Origin: Flavobacteriales bacterium
GTDB taxonomy: Bacteria > Bacteroidota > Bacteroidia > Flavobacteriales > Flavobacteriaceae
Assembly: GCA_027003085.1 (NCBI GenBank)
Contig: JALWYR010000217.1
Coordinates: 1-12,309, forward strand
Reading direction: 5' to 3'
DNA length: 12,309 bases
In this document: positions 1 through 6,674 of the stretch, piece after piece
How the letters are laid out: each line of letters starts with the position of its first letter
Numbering within the stretch: position 1 is the first letter of the stretch
Notes under the pieces: generated by a model
What the model saw: the letters and a program-made list of their open reading frames with translations, nothing else
What the model was told of the DNA's origin: nothing
The model's database searches: none
Made by a program: the position numbers and the translations under genes

Positions 1-219
1 GTTAGAAGTCGCCAAAACACATTAGGATTTTTAGCAAATCCAAACAGAATAAATGTTGCTTTATCAAGGCAAAAACGTTTACTCATTATCATTGGAAATT
101 ATGATTGGCTTGTGCAAGCAAAAGCAATAAATTCAAAAGATCAAATTCCTGCTTTGCAAAAATATTTACGAGAGTTAAAAAGAGAATGGATAGTAAAAAA
201 TTTAAAACAAGTTTTCTGA
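1..219 (+). CDS. C-terminal end of an SF1 Upf1/DNA2-like helicase (partial)
   Basis: Frame 1 is open from the first base to TGA at 217-219, so this is the last 72 residues of a gene that begins outside the window. Residues 1-36 read VRSRQN..LGFL, then RINVALSRQKRLLIIIG. This is the end of the second RecA fold of COG1112/AAA_12 helicases (Upf1, DNA2, SMUBP-2): an invariant VRS, a GFL turn, then motif VI, whose arginine contacts ATP. The following 35 residues are basic and helical. Family knowledge says such proteins unwind RNA or DNA using ATP. The substrate cannot be told here, since motifs I-V are missing. The next gene starts one base after the stop, so the two are probably translated together. 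Base composition is very AT-rich, as in the next gene and unlike everything after 1565. The family call is firm; a defence role is inferred from the neighbour. Confidence 0.85.
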   Translation, partial: VRSRQNTLGFLANPNRINVALSRQKRLLIIIGNYDWLVQAKAINSKDQIPALQKYLRELKREWIVKNLKQVF

Positions 220-220
220 T

Positions 221-1564
221 ATGGAACTTAAAGAAATACATAAAAAATTAGACAAACAATGCCCTGCTGATTATAAGATTAACGAGATTATTTTGTTCGC
301 ATATCCTTATCGCAGAGTAATTGTAAATGCAACAGTTAACAAATCCCCCGAAAAATCATTACAACAAATTTATACGGTTCTTTTAGAAACAATAAAAGCA
401 GGATTTGAAACAGAAGAAGATATTATTAAGTTTTTAGGATTATCCGAAGAAGATTTTATTTTACGTGAACTTTATTTTCTACGTGAACGTGGCTATGCAA
501 ATTTTATTTCAGGTAAATGGTTTGTAACAGAAGAAGGTAATAAATTTATAAAAGATAATAGTATTTTAAAAATACTTGAAGAAGATGAATTTGAATTTTT
601 AATTGACGCAATAACAAATGAAGCGATTGAAAAGAAAGAAAAATTATTTTCAAGTGAACAAACGGAGAATAAATTAGAACCAAATTTAACTCTGAATATA
701 AAAGACCCTGAATTATTGAACGGAAAACACGAGCAATTATCAGATATTTACAAACGAATAAATAACAATCAAGCCTACCTTGTCGATTATGACGCTAATA
801 AAATCAAATTTGACAAAAAAGAGTATAATGATTATTATCTTATTGAATATATTCCAAGATTAGGAAAAGAAAATGATTTAGAACCATACATTGAAATCAG
901 GAATAACGATAAAAATTTTTCACTCAACAAACGACTTTCAAAAATCTTAATGAAAGAATACCCAGCAATCTTATACAAATTTTCTAGTTCAGACAGGAGT
1001 AGCTTTGCTAATCTTTATGAAGAAGATGAGATTGAAATTGATAATTTTGAAAAAGAAAAACAACAAATTAAAAGTATACCGGAGACAAAAACACTTTCAA
1101 TTTGGGAAACGCAAGCACAATTTGAAGAAGCGTTAAAAACAGTTAAGAAGAAAATCCTGATTGAAAGCCCGTGGATAAAAAAAGCAACCTTAAAATACAT
1201 AGATTTGTTTGAAAAAGCATTAAAAAGGAATGTAAAAATTGTGATTTTATATGGTATTCAAGGTAATGACGAACACGACTATCAAACAATGGAAAAATTA
1301 AAGGAACTTTCTAATCGTTTCAAAAATTTATATTTAATTCATTTACCAAGCCATTTCCATCAAACACATAATTTTAAAATGACAGGAACACATAGGAAAT
1401 TAGTAATAAAAGACAATGATTATTATATTCAAGGTAGTTTCAATTTTTTATCATTCAATAAGAAAGAAGGACAAAAAGTTGCAAATGAAGAAAGTATTTT
1501 AATTTCCAGGAATGTTGAAAAAAAATGGAAAGATATTATTAATGAATATAAATTAAACATTTGA
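221..1564 (+). CDS. PLD-family (HKD) nuclease-like protein with N-terminal winged-helix-like region
   Basis: 447 residues. The C-terminal third (about 310-447) is a phospholipase-D fold: a strand KKILIESPWI near 307-316, then H391-R-K393-L-V-I-K-D398 (HxKxxxxD) and G405-S-F-N408, which together form one HKD half-site. A second HKD is not visible, so an active enzyme would need a dimer, as in Nuc/BfiI-type nucleases. Residues about 43-112 look like a winged helix-turn-helix: helices, a LGLSEEDF turn, then a FISGKWFVTEEG wing. The middle (about 115-305) is not recognised. The ATG follows the upstream helicase stop after one base (TGATATG), which suggests translational coupling. A helicase of COG1112 type next to a PLD protein is the make-up of Mokosh-type anti-phage systems, so a role as the nuclease arm of a defence system is likely but inferred. 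DNA is strongly AT-rich. Cleavage activity and substrate cannot be read from the sequence. Confidence 0.8.
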   Translation: MELKEIHKKLDKQCPADYKINEIILFAYPYRRVIVNATVNKSPEKSLQQIYTVLLETIKAGFETEEDIIKFLGLSEEDFILRELYFLRERGYANFISGKWFVTEEGNKFIKDNSILKILEEDEFEFLIDAITNEAIEKKEKLFSSEQTENKLEPNLTLNIKDPELLNGKHEQLSDIYKRINNNQAYLVDYDANKIKFDKKEYNDYYLIEYIPRLGKENDLEPYIEIRNNDKNFSLNKRLSKILMKEYPAILYKFSSSDRSSFANLYEEDEIEIDNFEKEKQQIKSIPETKTLSIWETQAQFEEALKTVKKKILIESPWIKKATLKYIDLFEKALKRNVKIVILYGIQGNDEHDYQTMEKLKELSNRFKNLYLIHLPSHFHQTHNFKMTGTHRKLVIKDNDYYIQGSFNFLSFNKKEGQKVANEESILISRNVEKKWKDIINEYKLNI

Positions 1565-2044
1565 ATGCATCATTTCTTTTCTTTGTTTTTTGTCTTAATC
1601 TTTCTCTCCTGCTCCACCCACCCGGTTCGGATTAAGGGCTTACAAAAACAGGGTTTGGAAAAACATGACACGGAAAACAAAATCATCCAAAGCGATTCCG
1701 CATCCCCAAAATTTTTTCCCATTACCATCGACCGAAAAACCGTCATCGAAATCGCGCCCGATTCGACAGCCATAGAAAAAATGAAAAAAGAAATGGGTGA
1801 GGATAATTTTTATACCGCGGCCGGTGATTGGATGTATTATCAAGCGGAATTAGCCGGCCTTTTGGATAGCTTGAACATCGGATTTGTGCATACCGACAAG
1901 CGTTTTGTCGAAATCATTACGCCCGGGAGCCTTCGTTTCCGCTCCGATACGGCATCGAGCCCGTGGAATTATTTTTACTATGACGGAAAAAACCTAAGCC
2001 GGAAAACTATTTTTGAATTATTGGACCGGGACAACTACCGGTAG
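1565..2044 (+). CDS. Small lipoprotein of unknown function
   Basis: 159 residues. Residues 1-16 form a lipoprotein signal: a short start with two His, a hydrophobic core FFSLFFVLIF, and lipobox FLSC with C16 as the lipidated residue. After about 40 polar residues comes a compact domain (about 50-159) that includes IEIAPDSTAIEKMKKEMGE, AAGDWMYYQAELAGLLDSL and a terminal FELLDRDNYR. I do not recognise a family; the pattern resembles small hypothetical Bacteroidota lipoproteins. It should be exported and anchored to a membrane. The ATG (1565-1567) directly follows the TGA of the PLD gene (1562-1564), so there is no room for its own promoter outside that gene. Its base composition is clearly higher in G+C than the upstream pair and nearer the native genes, so it probably belongs to the host side of an island boundary. 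The start is supported by the signal peptide beginning there. Confidence 0.75.
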   Translation: MHHFFSLFFVLIFLSCSTHPVRIKGLQKQGLEKHDTENKIIQSDSASPKFFPITIDRKTVIEIAPDSTAIEKMKKEMGEDNFYTAAGDWMYYQAELAGLLDSLNIGFVHTDKRFVEIITPGSLRFRSDTASSPWNYFYYDGKNLSRKTIFELLDRDNYR

Positions 2045-2084
2045 GATATCAAAAGTAAAACGGAAAAACCGCCCATTTACAACT

Positions 2085-2112
2085 TTTGTTCAAAGATAAA
2101 TCCATAGCTTTG
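2085..2112 (+). promoter_or_regulatory. Possible Bacteroidota promoter for the fetAB-type pair
   Basis: TAGCTTTG at 2105-2112 matches the Bacteroidota -7 consensus TAnnTTTG exactly. A TTTG at 2085-2088 could be the -33 element, though the 16-base spacer is shorter than the usual 19 or so. Transcription would start near 2119, just ahead of ATG 2131. This also argues against a TTG start at 2086, which would lie inside the promoter. Confidence 0.4.
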
Positions 2113-2130
2113 TCCCGGATATTCGGGCAA

Positions 2131-2772
2131 ATGATACGCTTGGAAAACATCGGCTTGCAATTTGGTCATAAGCGGATTTTCGACGGACTGACGGCCCTGA
2201 TTCCCGACGGTGCCAAAGTGGCCGTTAAAGGGGAATCGGGGAGTGGTAAATCGAGTTTGCTACGGATTTTATTGGGTTTTGAACCGGCGGCCACCGGAAA
2301 GGTTTATTACGACGATATGCTCTTGACGCCGGCCACAGTAGGGCGTATTCGCAGCCGGACGGCCTATGTGCCGCAGGATTTGGGTTTTACGGTGTTTCGC
2401 AGCACGCGGGAATTGTTTTACACGCCCTTCCGGTTCAAAAACAACCGCCGGCTGATGCCCGCACCGGACAAGGTGGACGAACTATTTCAACAATTCGGTC
2501 TGCCGGCCGACATTTTGGAGCGGGGCATCAAAGCCATTTCGGGCGGCCAAAAACAACGTTTGCTTTTGGCACAGGCCGTGTTGCTGGGTAAACCCGTTTT
2601 GCTTTTAGACGAACCCACATCGGCCCTGGACGAGGCCAACAGGATAAAAATAACCGAATACATCCTGCATTTGCCCGTAACGGTGATTGCCGCCACCCAC
2701 GACGATTATTGGATTAGGCAATCCGAAACCATCATCGATTTGGACAAACTCACCCAAACCGCACAGCTATGA
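2131..2772 (+). CDS. fetA: ABC transporter ATP-binding protein, FetA (YbbL)-like
   Basis: 213 residues from ATG 2131; the frame is open further upstream to a TTG at 2086, but homologous ATPases start with a strand like MIRLENIGLQF, and a promoter-like element lies between. All ABC motifs are intact: Walker A GESGSGKSS (34-42), Q-loop Q82, signature ISGGQ (136-140), Walker B VLLLDEP (156-162) with catalytic E161, D-loop SALD, and H-loop H190. At 213 residues it is at the short end for this class and consists of the nucleotide-binding domain alone. It overlaps the next gene by ATGA (2769-2772), and that gene encodes a FetB-family permease, which fixes its identity as the FetA-type ATPase. In E. 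coli FetAB exports iron and helps resist oxidative stress; the metal transported here is not shown by the sequence. Confidence 0.85.
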   Translation: MIRLENIGLQFGHKRIFDGLTALIPDGAKVAVKGESGSGKSSLLRILLGFEPAATGKVYYDDMLLTPATVGRIRSRTAYVPQDLGFTVFRSTRELFYTPFRFKNNRRLMPAPDKVDELFQQFGLPADILERGIKAISGGQKQRLLLAQAVLLGKPVLLLDEPTSALDEANRIKITEYILHLPVTVIAATHDDYWIRQSETIIDLDKLTQTAQL

Positions 2773-3569
2773 AAGGAGCCATTGACATCGGTTGGTGGAA
2801 ACTTTTGGCCGGCTATTTGCTGCTGCTGATACCCATTGTGTTTTTCCGCATATACCGCACGGGCTTGGTGCGGCCCACACTTACGGCCGTGGGCCGGATG
2901 ACGGTTCAGTTGCTTTTGGTGGGCTTGTATTTGGAATACATTTTCCGCTGGGACAATCCTTGGCTTAACGGGCTTTGGGTGTTGGTGATGACGGTGGTTT
3001 CGTCCTACACGGTCATCCGGCGGACGGGCTTGCGGTTGCGTTTGTTTTTGTGGGCGGTGCTGGGGGCCACGATGATCAGCATTGTGTTGATCGATTTTTA
3101 CTTTTTGGGCTTTGTTATCGGGTTGAAAAACATTTGGACGGCGCGTTATTTTATTCCCGTAACGGGTATGTTGCTGGGCAATTCGTTGAAAAACGTGATT
3201 ATTGCCTTGGACGCTTTTTATCACCGCATCGACGAGGAAGAAACCAGCTACCGCTGGCAGTTGGCCAACGGTGCCGAGCACAACGAAGCGCTATTGCCTT
3301 TTATGCAGCAGGCCTTACGCAAGGCCTTCAATCCGTTGATTGCCACCACGGCCGTAATGGGCTTAATTTCCTTGCCCGGAATGATGACGGGTCAGATTTT
3401 GGGCGGCTCCAACCCTATGACGGCCGTCAAGTATCAAATACTGATTTTGCTGGTGATTTTTTCGTCCACCATTCTGAATGTATGGCTGACCATAAGGTTT
3501 TCGCGGCGGGTGGCCTTTGACGGGATGTTGAATTTGCGCAAAGATATTTTCGAGCGGGCAAAGAGTTAG
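2769..3569 (+). CDS. fetB: ABC transporter permease, FetB/UPF0014 family
   Basis: 266 residues, an inner-membrane protein with about six or seven hydrophobic helices (roughly 10-27, 40-59, 65-82, 91-118, 128-150, 188-205, 220-243). Family hallmarks are present: the GRMTVQLLLVGLYL segment (42-55), IPVTGMLLGNSLKN (129-142), a charged cytosolic stretch with DEEE (155-158) and HNEALLPFMQQALRKAF (171-187), and GMMTGQILGGSNPMTAVKYQI (204-224), the most conserved block of UPF0014 proteins. Length matches the family. It starts within the ATPase stop codon (ATGA), so the two are co-translated and form one exporter. The family is linked with iron export in E. coli (FetB); some relatives are described for other substrates, so the metal is an inference. 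It ends at TAG 3567-3569, followed by the repeat-rich tract and, convergently, the RemB-like gene. Confidence 0.88.
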   Translation: MKGAIDIGWWKLLAGYLLLLIPIVFFRIYRTGLVRPTLTAVGRMTVQLLLVGLYLEYIFRWDNPWLNGLWVLVMTVVSSYTVIRRTGLRLRLFLWAVLGATMISIVLIDFYFLGFVIGLKNIWTARYFIPVTGMLLGNSLKNVIIALDAFYHRIDEEETSYRWQLANGAEHNEALLPFMQQALRKAFNPLIATTAVMGLISLPGMMTGQILGGSNPMTAVKYQILILLVIFSSTILNVWLTIRFSRRVAFDGMLNLRKDIFERAKS

Positions 3570-3588
3570 GCGAATATGTTTTAAGGCG

Positions 3589-3819
3589 CTCCGAAGCCCT
3601 CCGGGCTTCTCCGCGGTTCCGGGAGCCCTTGCGCTCCGCCTGCGACTCCGCGCCGGTCTCCCTTCACGGCTCCGCAAGCCGGCGGCTTCCTTGTGCCAAT
3701 GCAAAAGCCGCGCCTTGTCTTGCTTCGCAGCTTCGGCAGCCACCTGCGGTGTCTGCCTCCGCACCGCGTCAGCCCTACGGTCTGCCGCGGGCTACGCGAG
3801 CCCTGCGGTCTCGCTACGC
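3589..3819. repeat. GC-rich intergenic tract with 15 CTNCGN words
   Basis: The 256-bp gap between the convergent fetB-type and RemB-like genes holds no credible gene. It carries the word CTNCGN, with any base at N, starting at 3589, 3599, 3609, 3634, 3640, 3646, 3670, 3723, 3731, 3744, 3757, 3775, 3792, 3803 and 3814. The first three are exactly 10 bases apart. Seven words are CTCCG; the later ones are CTTCG, CTGCG and CTACG. Small hairpins are embedded, the best being GAAGCCC-TCC-GGGCTTC at 3593-3609. The composition is unlike either neighbour. Similar CTNCG-rich stretches recur between genes in some Bacteroidota as I remember them, so this may be one copy of a dispersed element. Frames through it are open on both strands but encode only Arg/Ala/Ser/Pro-rich low-complexity peptide. 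Confidence 0.6.
3593..3609. other. 7-bp perfect hairpin at the start of the CTNCGN tract
   Basis: GAAGCCC (3593-3599), loop TCC, GGGCTTC (3603-3609). It lies 24 bases after the fetB-type stop and could mark the end of that transcript. No T-run follows on either strand, so it is not a standard intrinsic terminator. Confidence 0.4.
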
Positions 3820-3825
3820 AATTCA

Positions 3826-5433
3826 TTATGGAACAAGATGCCGATCATACCTGAACAATTCTGTTCGCAGCCCGGCAAAAAACCACCTGTGCAAGCCCGT
3901 CTCCACCTCCGGCAAAGGGCTGGCTATATCCGTTTTTCGTGTTAATATTCCTCCGAAAAGCTGCAAGCGGTAGTGCGGATTAATTGTGAATTGTCCGCTT
4001 AGTTCCAAACTCTGCAAACGGAACATATTTCCCGCCGGCCATCCTACACCCGTATTGGCAAAACGGTCTTCGTAGTCGCGGTAAATATCGCCGCCATAGG
4101 TTTTCGGGTCGCCGGCATAGTCCAAACCTTTCACTCCGCCGGTCCAAAGGGCATTTGCCCCCCAACGTCCGCTATTCCAATGCAATTCCATAAGCCACTG
4201 CCTGAAATTGGCTCCCCAAGGATGCGCCAAGGGCCAGTTGTCGTGCCCGTAGTTGATGCGCACCCGGTGATGCGAATAGGTAAACGGCCGGACGGCATTA
4301 TATTCGGCCCGGACAAACAAACGGTGATTTCCCCACCGTTGCCTACTTTTCACACCCAACTGAAATCCGTATTTATTGCCCCAATAACCCGGCTGCCCGA
4401 AAAATTTGGACACGGTCATTTCGTCCAGCACAAATTGGGCATAGAAATGAGTTTTCCAAGGCGACTTGTAACGTGCCTGTAAGCCCAGCAGGGTGTTGGC
4501 GGTTTTGGTGCCGCTTTGAAATTCCAGGGTTTTGAAAAAAATCACCGGATTGAGGAAGTTCGGGTCAAACCCCCGGCCCAACGACGGATCCCAAATCACA
4601 TTTTCGAACAAGCCGATATTAAACCGCGGCACCACGGCCCAATCCAACAAGTGGGTGGCCATATATTTGTCGTGATAAACCCCCTGGGCCGGATTGGTCA
4701 GCCGCACATCTTGCAACACGGCCCACATCACCGTGTAGCGCAAATGCCAAAACCGGCTTTCGATTCTGAAATATCCGTAAGGCGGTATATCCTCGCCCAG
4801 CAACAGTGAATAACGGCCGTAACCCACAAACGGCGTCCCGTGCCCCAAACGGAACAGGAAAAACCGGGACGGCTTGTAGGTAACGTGACCACGCACCGAC
4901 GGAAAATCCAACACACCGCCCTTGTCTTGCTTGGCAATACCCATACCCGGAACCACAGCCGGAAAACCGTTGCTTGTGCGCTTGGCGGTGAAAATTCCAT
5001 ACATATATGCGGGAAAAAGGGCTTGATTTTCGTAAATCTCGGTATGAAACGCCACCTGGCTGCCCACATAGCCGTCCACACGCACGCCACGCGTGTTGAT
5101 AAACGTGTTTCCGATACTATCGTTTGTTTTTCCCGCTTCCAACCACAGCAAAGGCAGAACCCGAAATCCGTAATCCTTTCGATTTATTTCCCACAAGGGC
5201 CGGTTAAGCAAGTAATCCAAAAAACGGGAACGGGTTTGCAAGTGATAATAAACAGGCAAATGCCCGGGCAACAAGTCCTGATCGTAAGGATAAAGCCCCG
5301 TATAGTCCCTCAGTGTGTCGGAAATAACAAAATCCACTTCATGGCGTGGGACATTTACATCGGTTAGCCCGGTGTTTTGGGCGGACAAACCCGTGAAAAG
5401 CAAGCCGAAAAACAACGACAAAAATTTTTTCAT
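3826..5433 (-). CDS. RemB/Wzi-like outer-membrane beta-barrel protein
   Basis: 535 residues. A signal peptide is clear (MKKFLSLFFGLLFTGLSAQ, cleavage near residue 18). The rest is rich in alternating aromatic/polar strands typical of a beta-barrel. Two family blocks stand out: GHGTPFVGYGRYSLLLGED (198-216) followed by FRIESRFWHLRYTVMW (222-237), and FLNPVIFFKTLEFQSGTKTAN (from 293), both characteristic of the Wzi capsule-assembly / gliding protein RemB group of Bacteroidota. Known relatives sit in the outer membrane and are linked either to surface gliding adhesin function (RemB) or to capsule surface assembly (Wzi); which applies here cannot be decided, as no gliding or capsule genes are in view. 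The last strand-like segment, GLRTELFRY, is followed by DRHLVP and the stop, at the very edge of the CTNCGN tract. It starts 11 bases after the permease stop, so the two are one operon. Confidence 0.75.
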   Translation of the reverse strand: MKKFLSLFFGLLFTGLSAQNTGLTDVNVPRHEVDFVISDTLRDYTGLYPYDQDLLPGHLPVYYHLQTRSRFLDYLLNRPLWEINRKDYGFRVLPLLWLEAGKTNDSIGNTFINTRGVRVDGYVGSQVAFHTEIYENQALFPAYMYGIFTAKRTSNGFPAVVPGMGIAKQDKGGVLDFPSVRGHVTYKPSRFFLFRLGHGTPFVGYGRYSLLLGEDIPPYGYFRIESRFWHLRYTVMWAVLQDVRLTNPAQGVYHDKYMATHLLDWAVVPRFNIGLFENVIWDPSLGRGFDPNFLNPVIFFKTLEFQSGTKTANTLLGLQARYKSPWKTHFYAQFVLDEMTVSKFFGQPGYWGNKYGFQLGVKSRQRWGNHRLFVRAEYNAVRPFTYSHHRVRINYGHDNWPLAHPWGANFRQWLMELHWNSGRWGANALWTGGVKGLDYAGDPKTYGGDIYRDYEDRFANTGVGWPAGNMFRLQSLELSGQFTINPHYRLQLFGGILTRKTDIASPLPEVETGLHRWFFAGLRTELFRYDRHLVP

Positions 5434-5444
5434 TCCTTCAATGT

Positions 5445-6674
5445 TTATTCATATTTCATCACCTTGGCCGGTGAAATGCGCGACACATAGGCCGCCGGCA
5501 ACAGCATCAATAACAACACACTGACCAACACAAAAATATTAAGGCCCAAAAACCATTCCCAACGTATTTCCAAAGGCACGGTGCGCACGTAATAATTGGC
5601 CGGGTCCAAGCGCAAAAAACCCGTTTTTTTCTGCAAAAGAATAAGTGCTATGGCCAATGTGTTTCCTATCAGTAGTCCCCGTATAATCAATTGGGCGGCC
5701 CGTATCAAAAAAATACGGATAATACCGCTATCGGTAGCGCCCAAGGTTTTCAGGATGCCAATAAAACGCATCCGCTCGGTAATCATCACCAAGAGCACCA
5801 CCGCCATATTCAACGCACTCACCAAAATCAATATGCCGATAATCAGGTAAATATTAAAATCGAACATATCCAACCAGTCGAACAGGTAGGGATATAACTG
5901 CCGGATGCTCAAAGCCCGCAGCCGCGGGTCGATGTCGTGATTGATACGGTCGGCTATGGCATCGATATGGTCAAAATCCCGCGTGAGCAACTGAAATCCG
6001 CCCGTAAGCGTGTCGGCCCAGCCGTAGAGCCGTTGCACCTGATGCAGGTCGCCGAAAATGTAGGTCTTGTCGAAATCCTCGAAATCGGTTCGATACACAC
6101 CGCCCACCCGGAACCGCCTGACCAAAGGCTTTTCGGCACGCGGCCGCAAGAAATAGGCATAGACCTTGCTGCCGGTGTCGATGGCCAAGCGGCGCGCCAA
6201 ATATTCCGACACAATGATGCTGTCGTTATAACCGCGTCCGGTATATGCGGGAATTTTTCCCCGTTGCATATATTGCCTGAACACCGACCAATCGTAATCC
6301 GGGCCGGTGCCTTTGAGGATAATCCCTTCGAAATCCTTCCGGTTGCGTAGCAATCCGCCTATGCTTGCATAGGGCGCCACATTGCTCACCCCGGGCCAAG
6401 GATGATGCGGATAAAAATCCTGGCGGATACGGATGGGATCCAAAGTGAGTTGCGAATGATTATTATTGTAGGGCAAAATCAAGATATGACCCGAAAAGGC
6501 CGAAATTTTTTCCCGGATTTTGTCCTGCATACCCTTGCCTGCGGCCACCGCCAGAAGCATCACGGCAATGCTCAACGCCACCGAACCCACGGCAATTTTC
6601 ATAATCGGCCGCGAAATCGTATCTTTATGTTTCCCAATCGAGAACCTGCGGGCTATGAAAAATTCGTATCGCAA
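5445..6674 (-). CDS. ABC transporter permease of the LolC/LolE-FtsX-MacB type
   Basis: 409 residues if translation starts at TTG 6674. The frame runs upstream to an ATG at 6782, but that adds 36 residues without family character, while relatives begin with an EFFIARR-like block, here residues 4-10. Layout: short cytosolic N-terminus ending ISRPIMKIAVG, TM1 about 26-47, a large periplasmic domain about 48-270, TM2 about 274-298, ERMRFIGILKTLGAT (300-314, the coupling region), TM3 about 322-348, TM4 about 374-397, and the typical end ISPAKVMKYE. This matches LolC/LolE proteins, which extract lipoproteins from the inner membrane with the ATPase LolD. No such ATPase is in the window, so it probably uses one encoded elsewhere. 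TAACTTTG (6693-6700, minus strand) fits a promoter a few bases upstream of the TTG. It is followed by the barrel gene in one operon. Confidence 0.82.
   Translation of the reverse strand: MRYEFFIARRFSIGKHKDTISRPIMKIAVGSVALSIAVMLLAVAAGKGMQDKIREKISAFSGHILILPYNNNHSQLTLDPIRIRQDFYPHHPWPGVSNVAPYASIGGLLRNRKDFEGIILKGTGPDYDWSVFRQYMQRGKIPAYTGRGYNDSIIVSEYLARRLAIDTGSKVYAYFLRPRAEKPLVRRFRVGGVYRTDFEDFDKTYIFGDLHQVQRLYGWADTLTGGFQLLTRDFDHIDAIADRINHDIDPRLRALSIRQLYPYLFDWLDMFDFNIYLIIGILILVSALNMAVVLLVMITERMRFIGILKTLGATDSGIIRIFLIRAAQLIIRGLLIGNTLAIALILLQKKTGFLRLDPANYYVRTVPLEIRWEWFLGLNIFVLVSVLLLMLLPAAYVSRISPAKVMKYE
6620..6627 (+). promoter_or_regulatory. Possible -7 element for the NamZ-like gene
   Basis: TATCTTTA matches TAnnTTTG at all but the last base and lies 27 bases before ATG 6655, a normal distance. 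It falls inside the first codons of the permease gene on the other strand. No clear -33 element is seen. Confidence 0.3.

Noticed and set aside
2706..3281. Minus-strand open frame opposite the FetB-type permease
   Set aside because: A shadow of a membrane protein gene; its sequence is His/Gln/Pro-rich and lacks any family signature.
3593..3609. GAAGCCC hairpin as an intrinsic terminator of the FetAB-type genes
   Set aside because: No T-run follows on either strand; it is kept only as a structure within the repeat tract.
3629..3973. Open frames on both strands through the GC-rich tract (also 3363-3764 and 3581-3826 on the minus strand)
   Set aside because: They are low-complexity Arg/Ala/Ser/Pro products of the CTNCGN words and run into flanking genes in the wrong sense.
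6520..6654. 45-residue upstream extension of the NamZ-like protein
   Set aside because: It is antisense to the permease, has no family similarity, and would bury the lipoprotein signal that starts at 6655.
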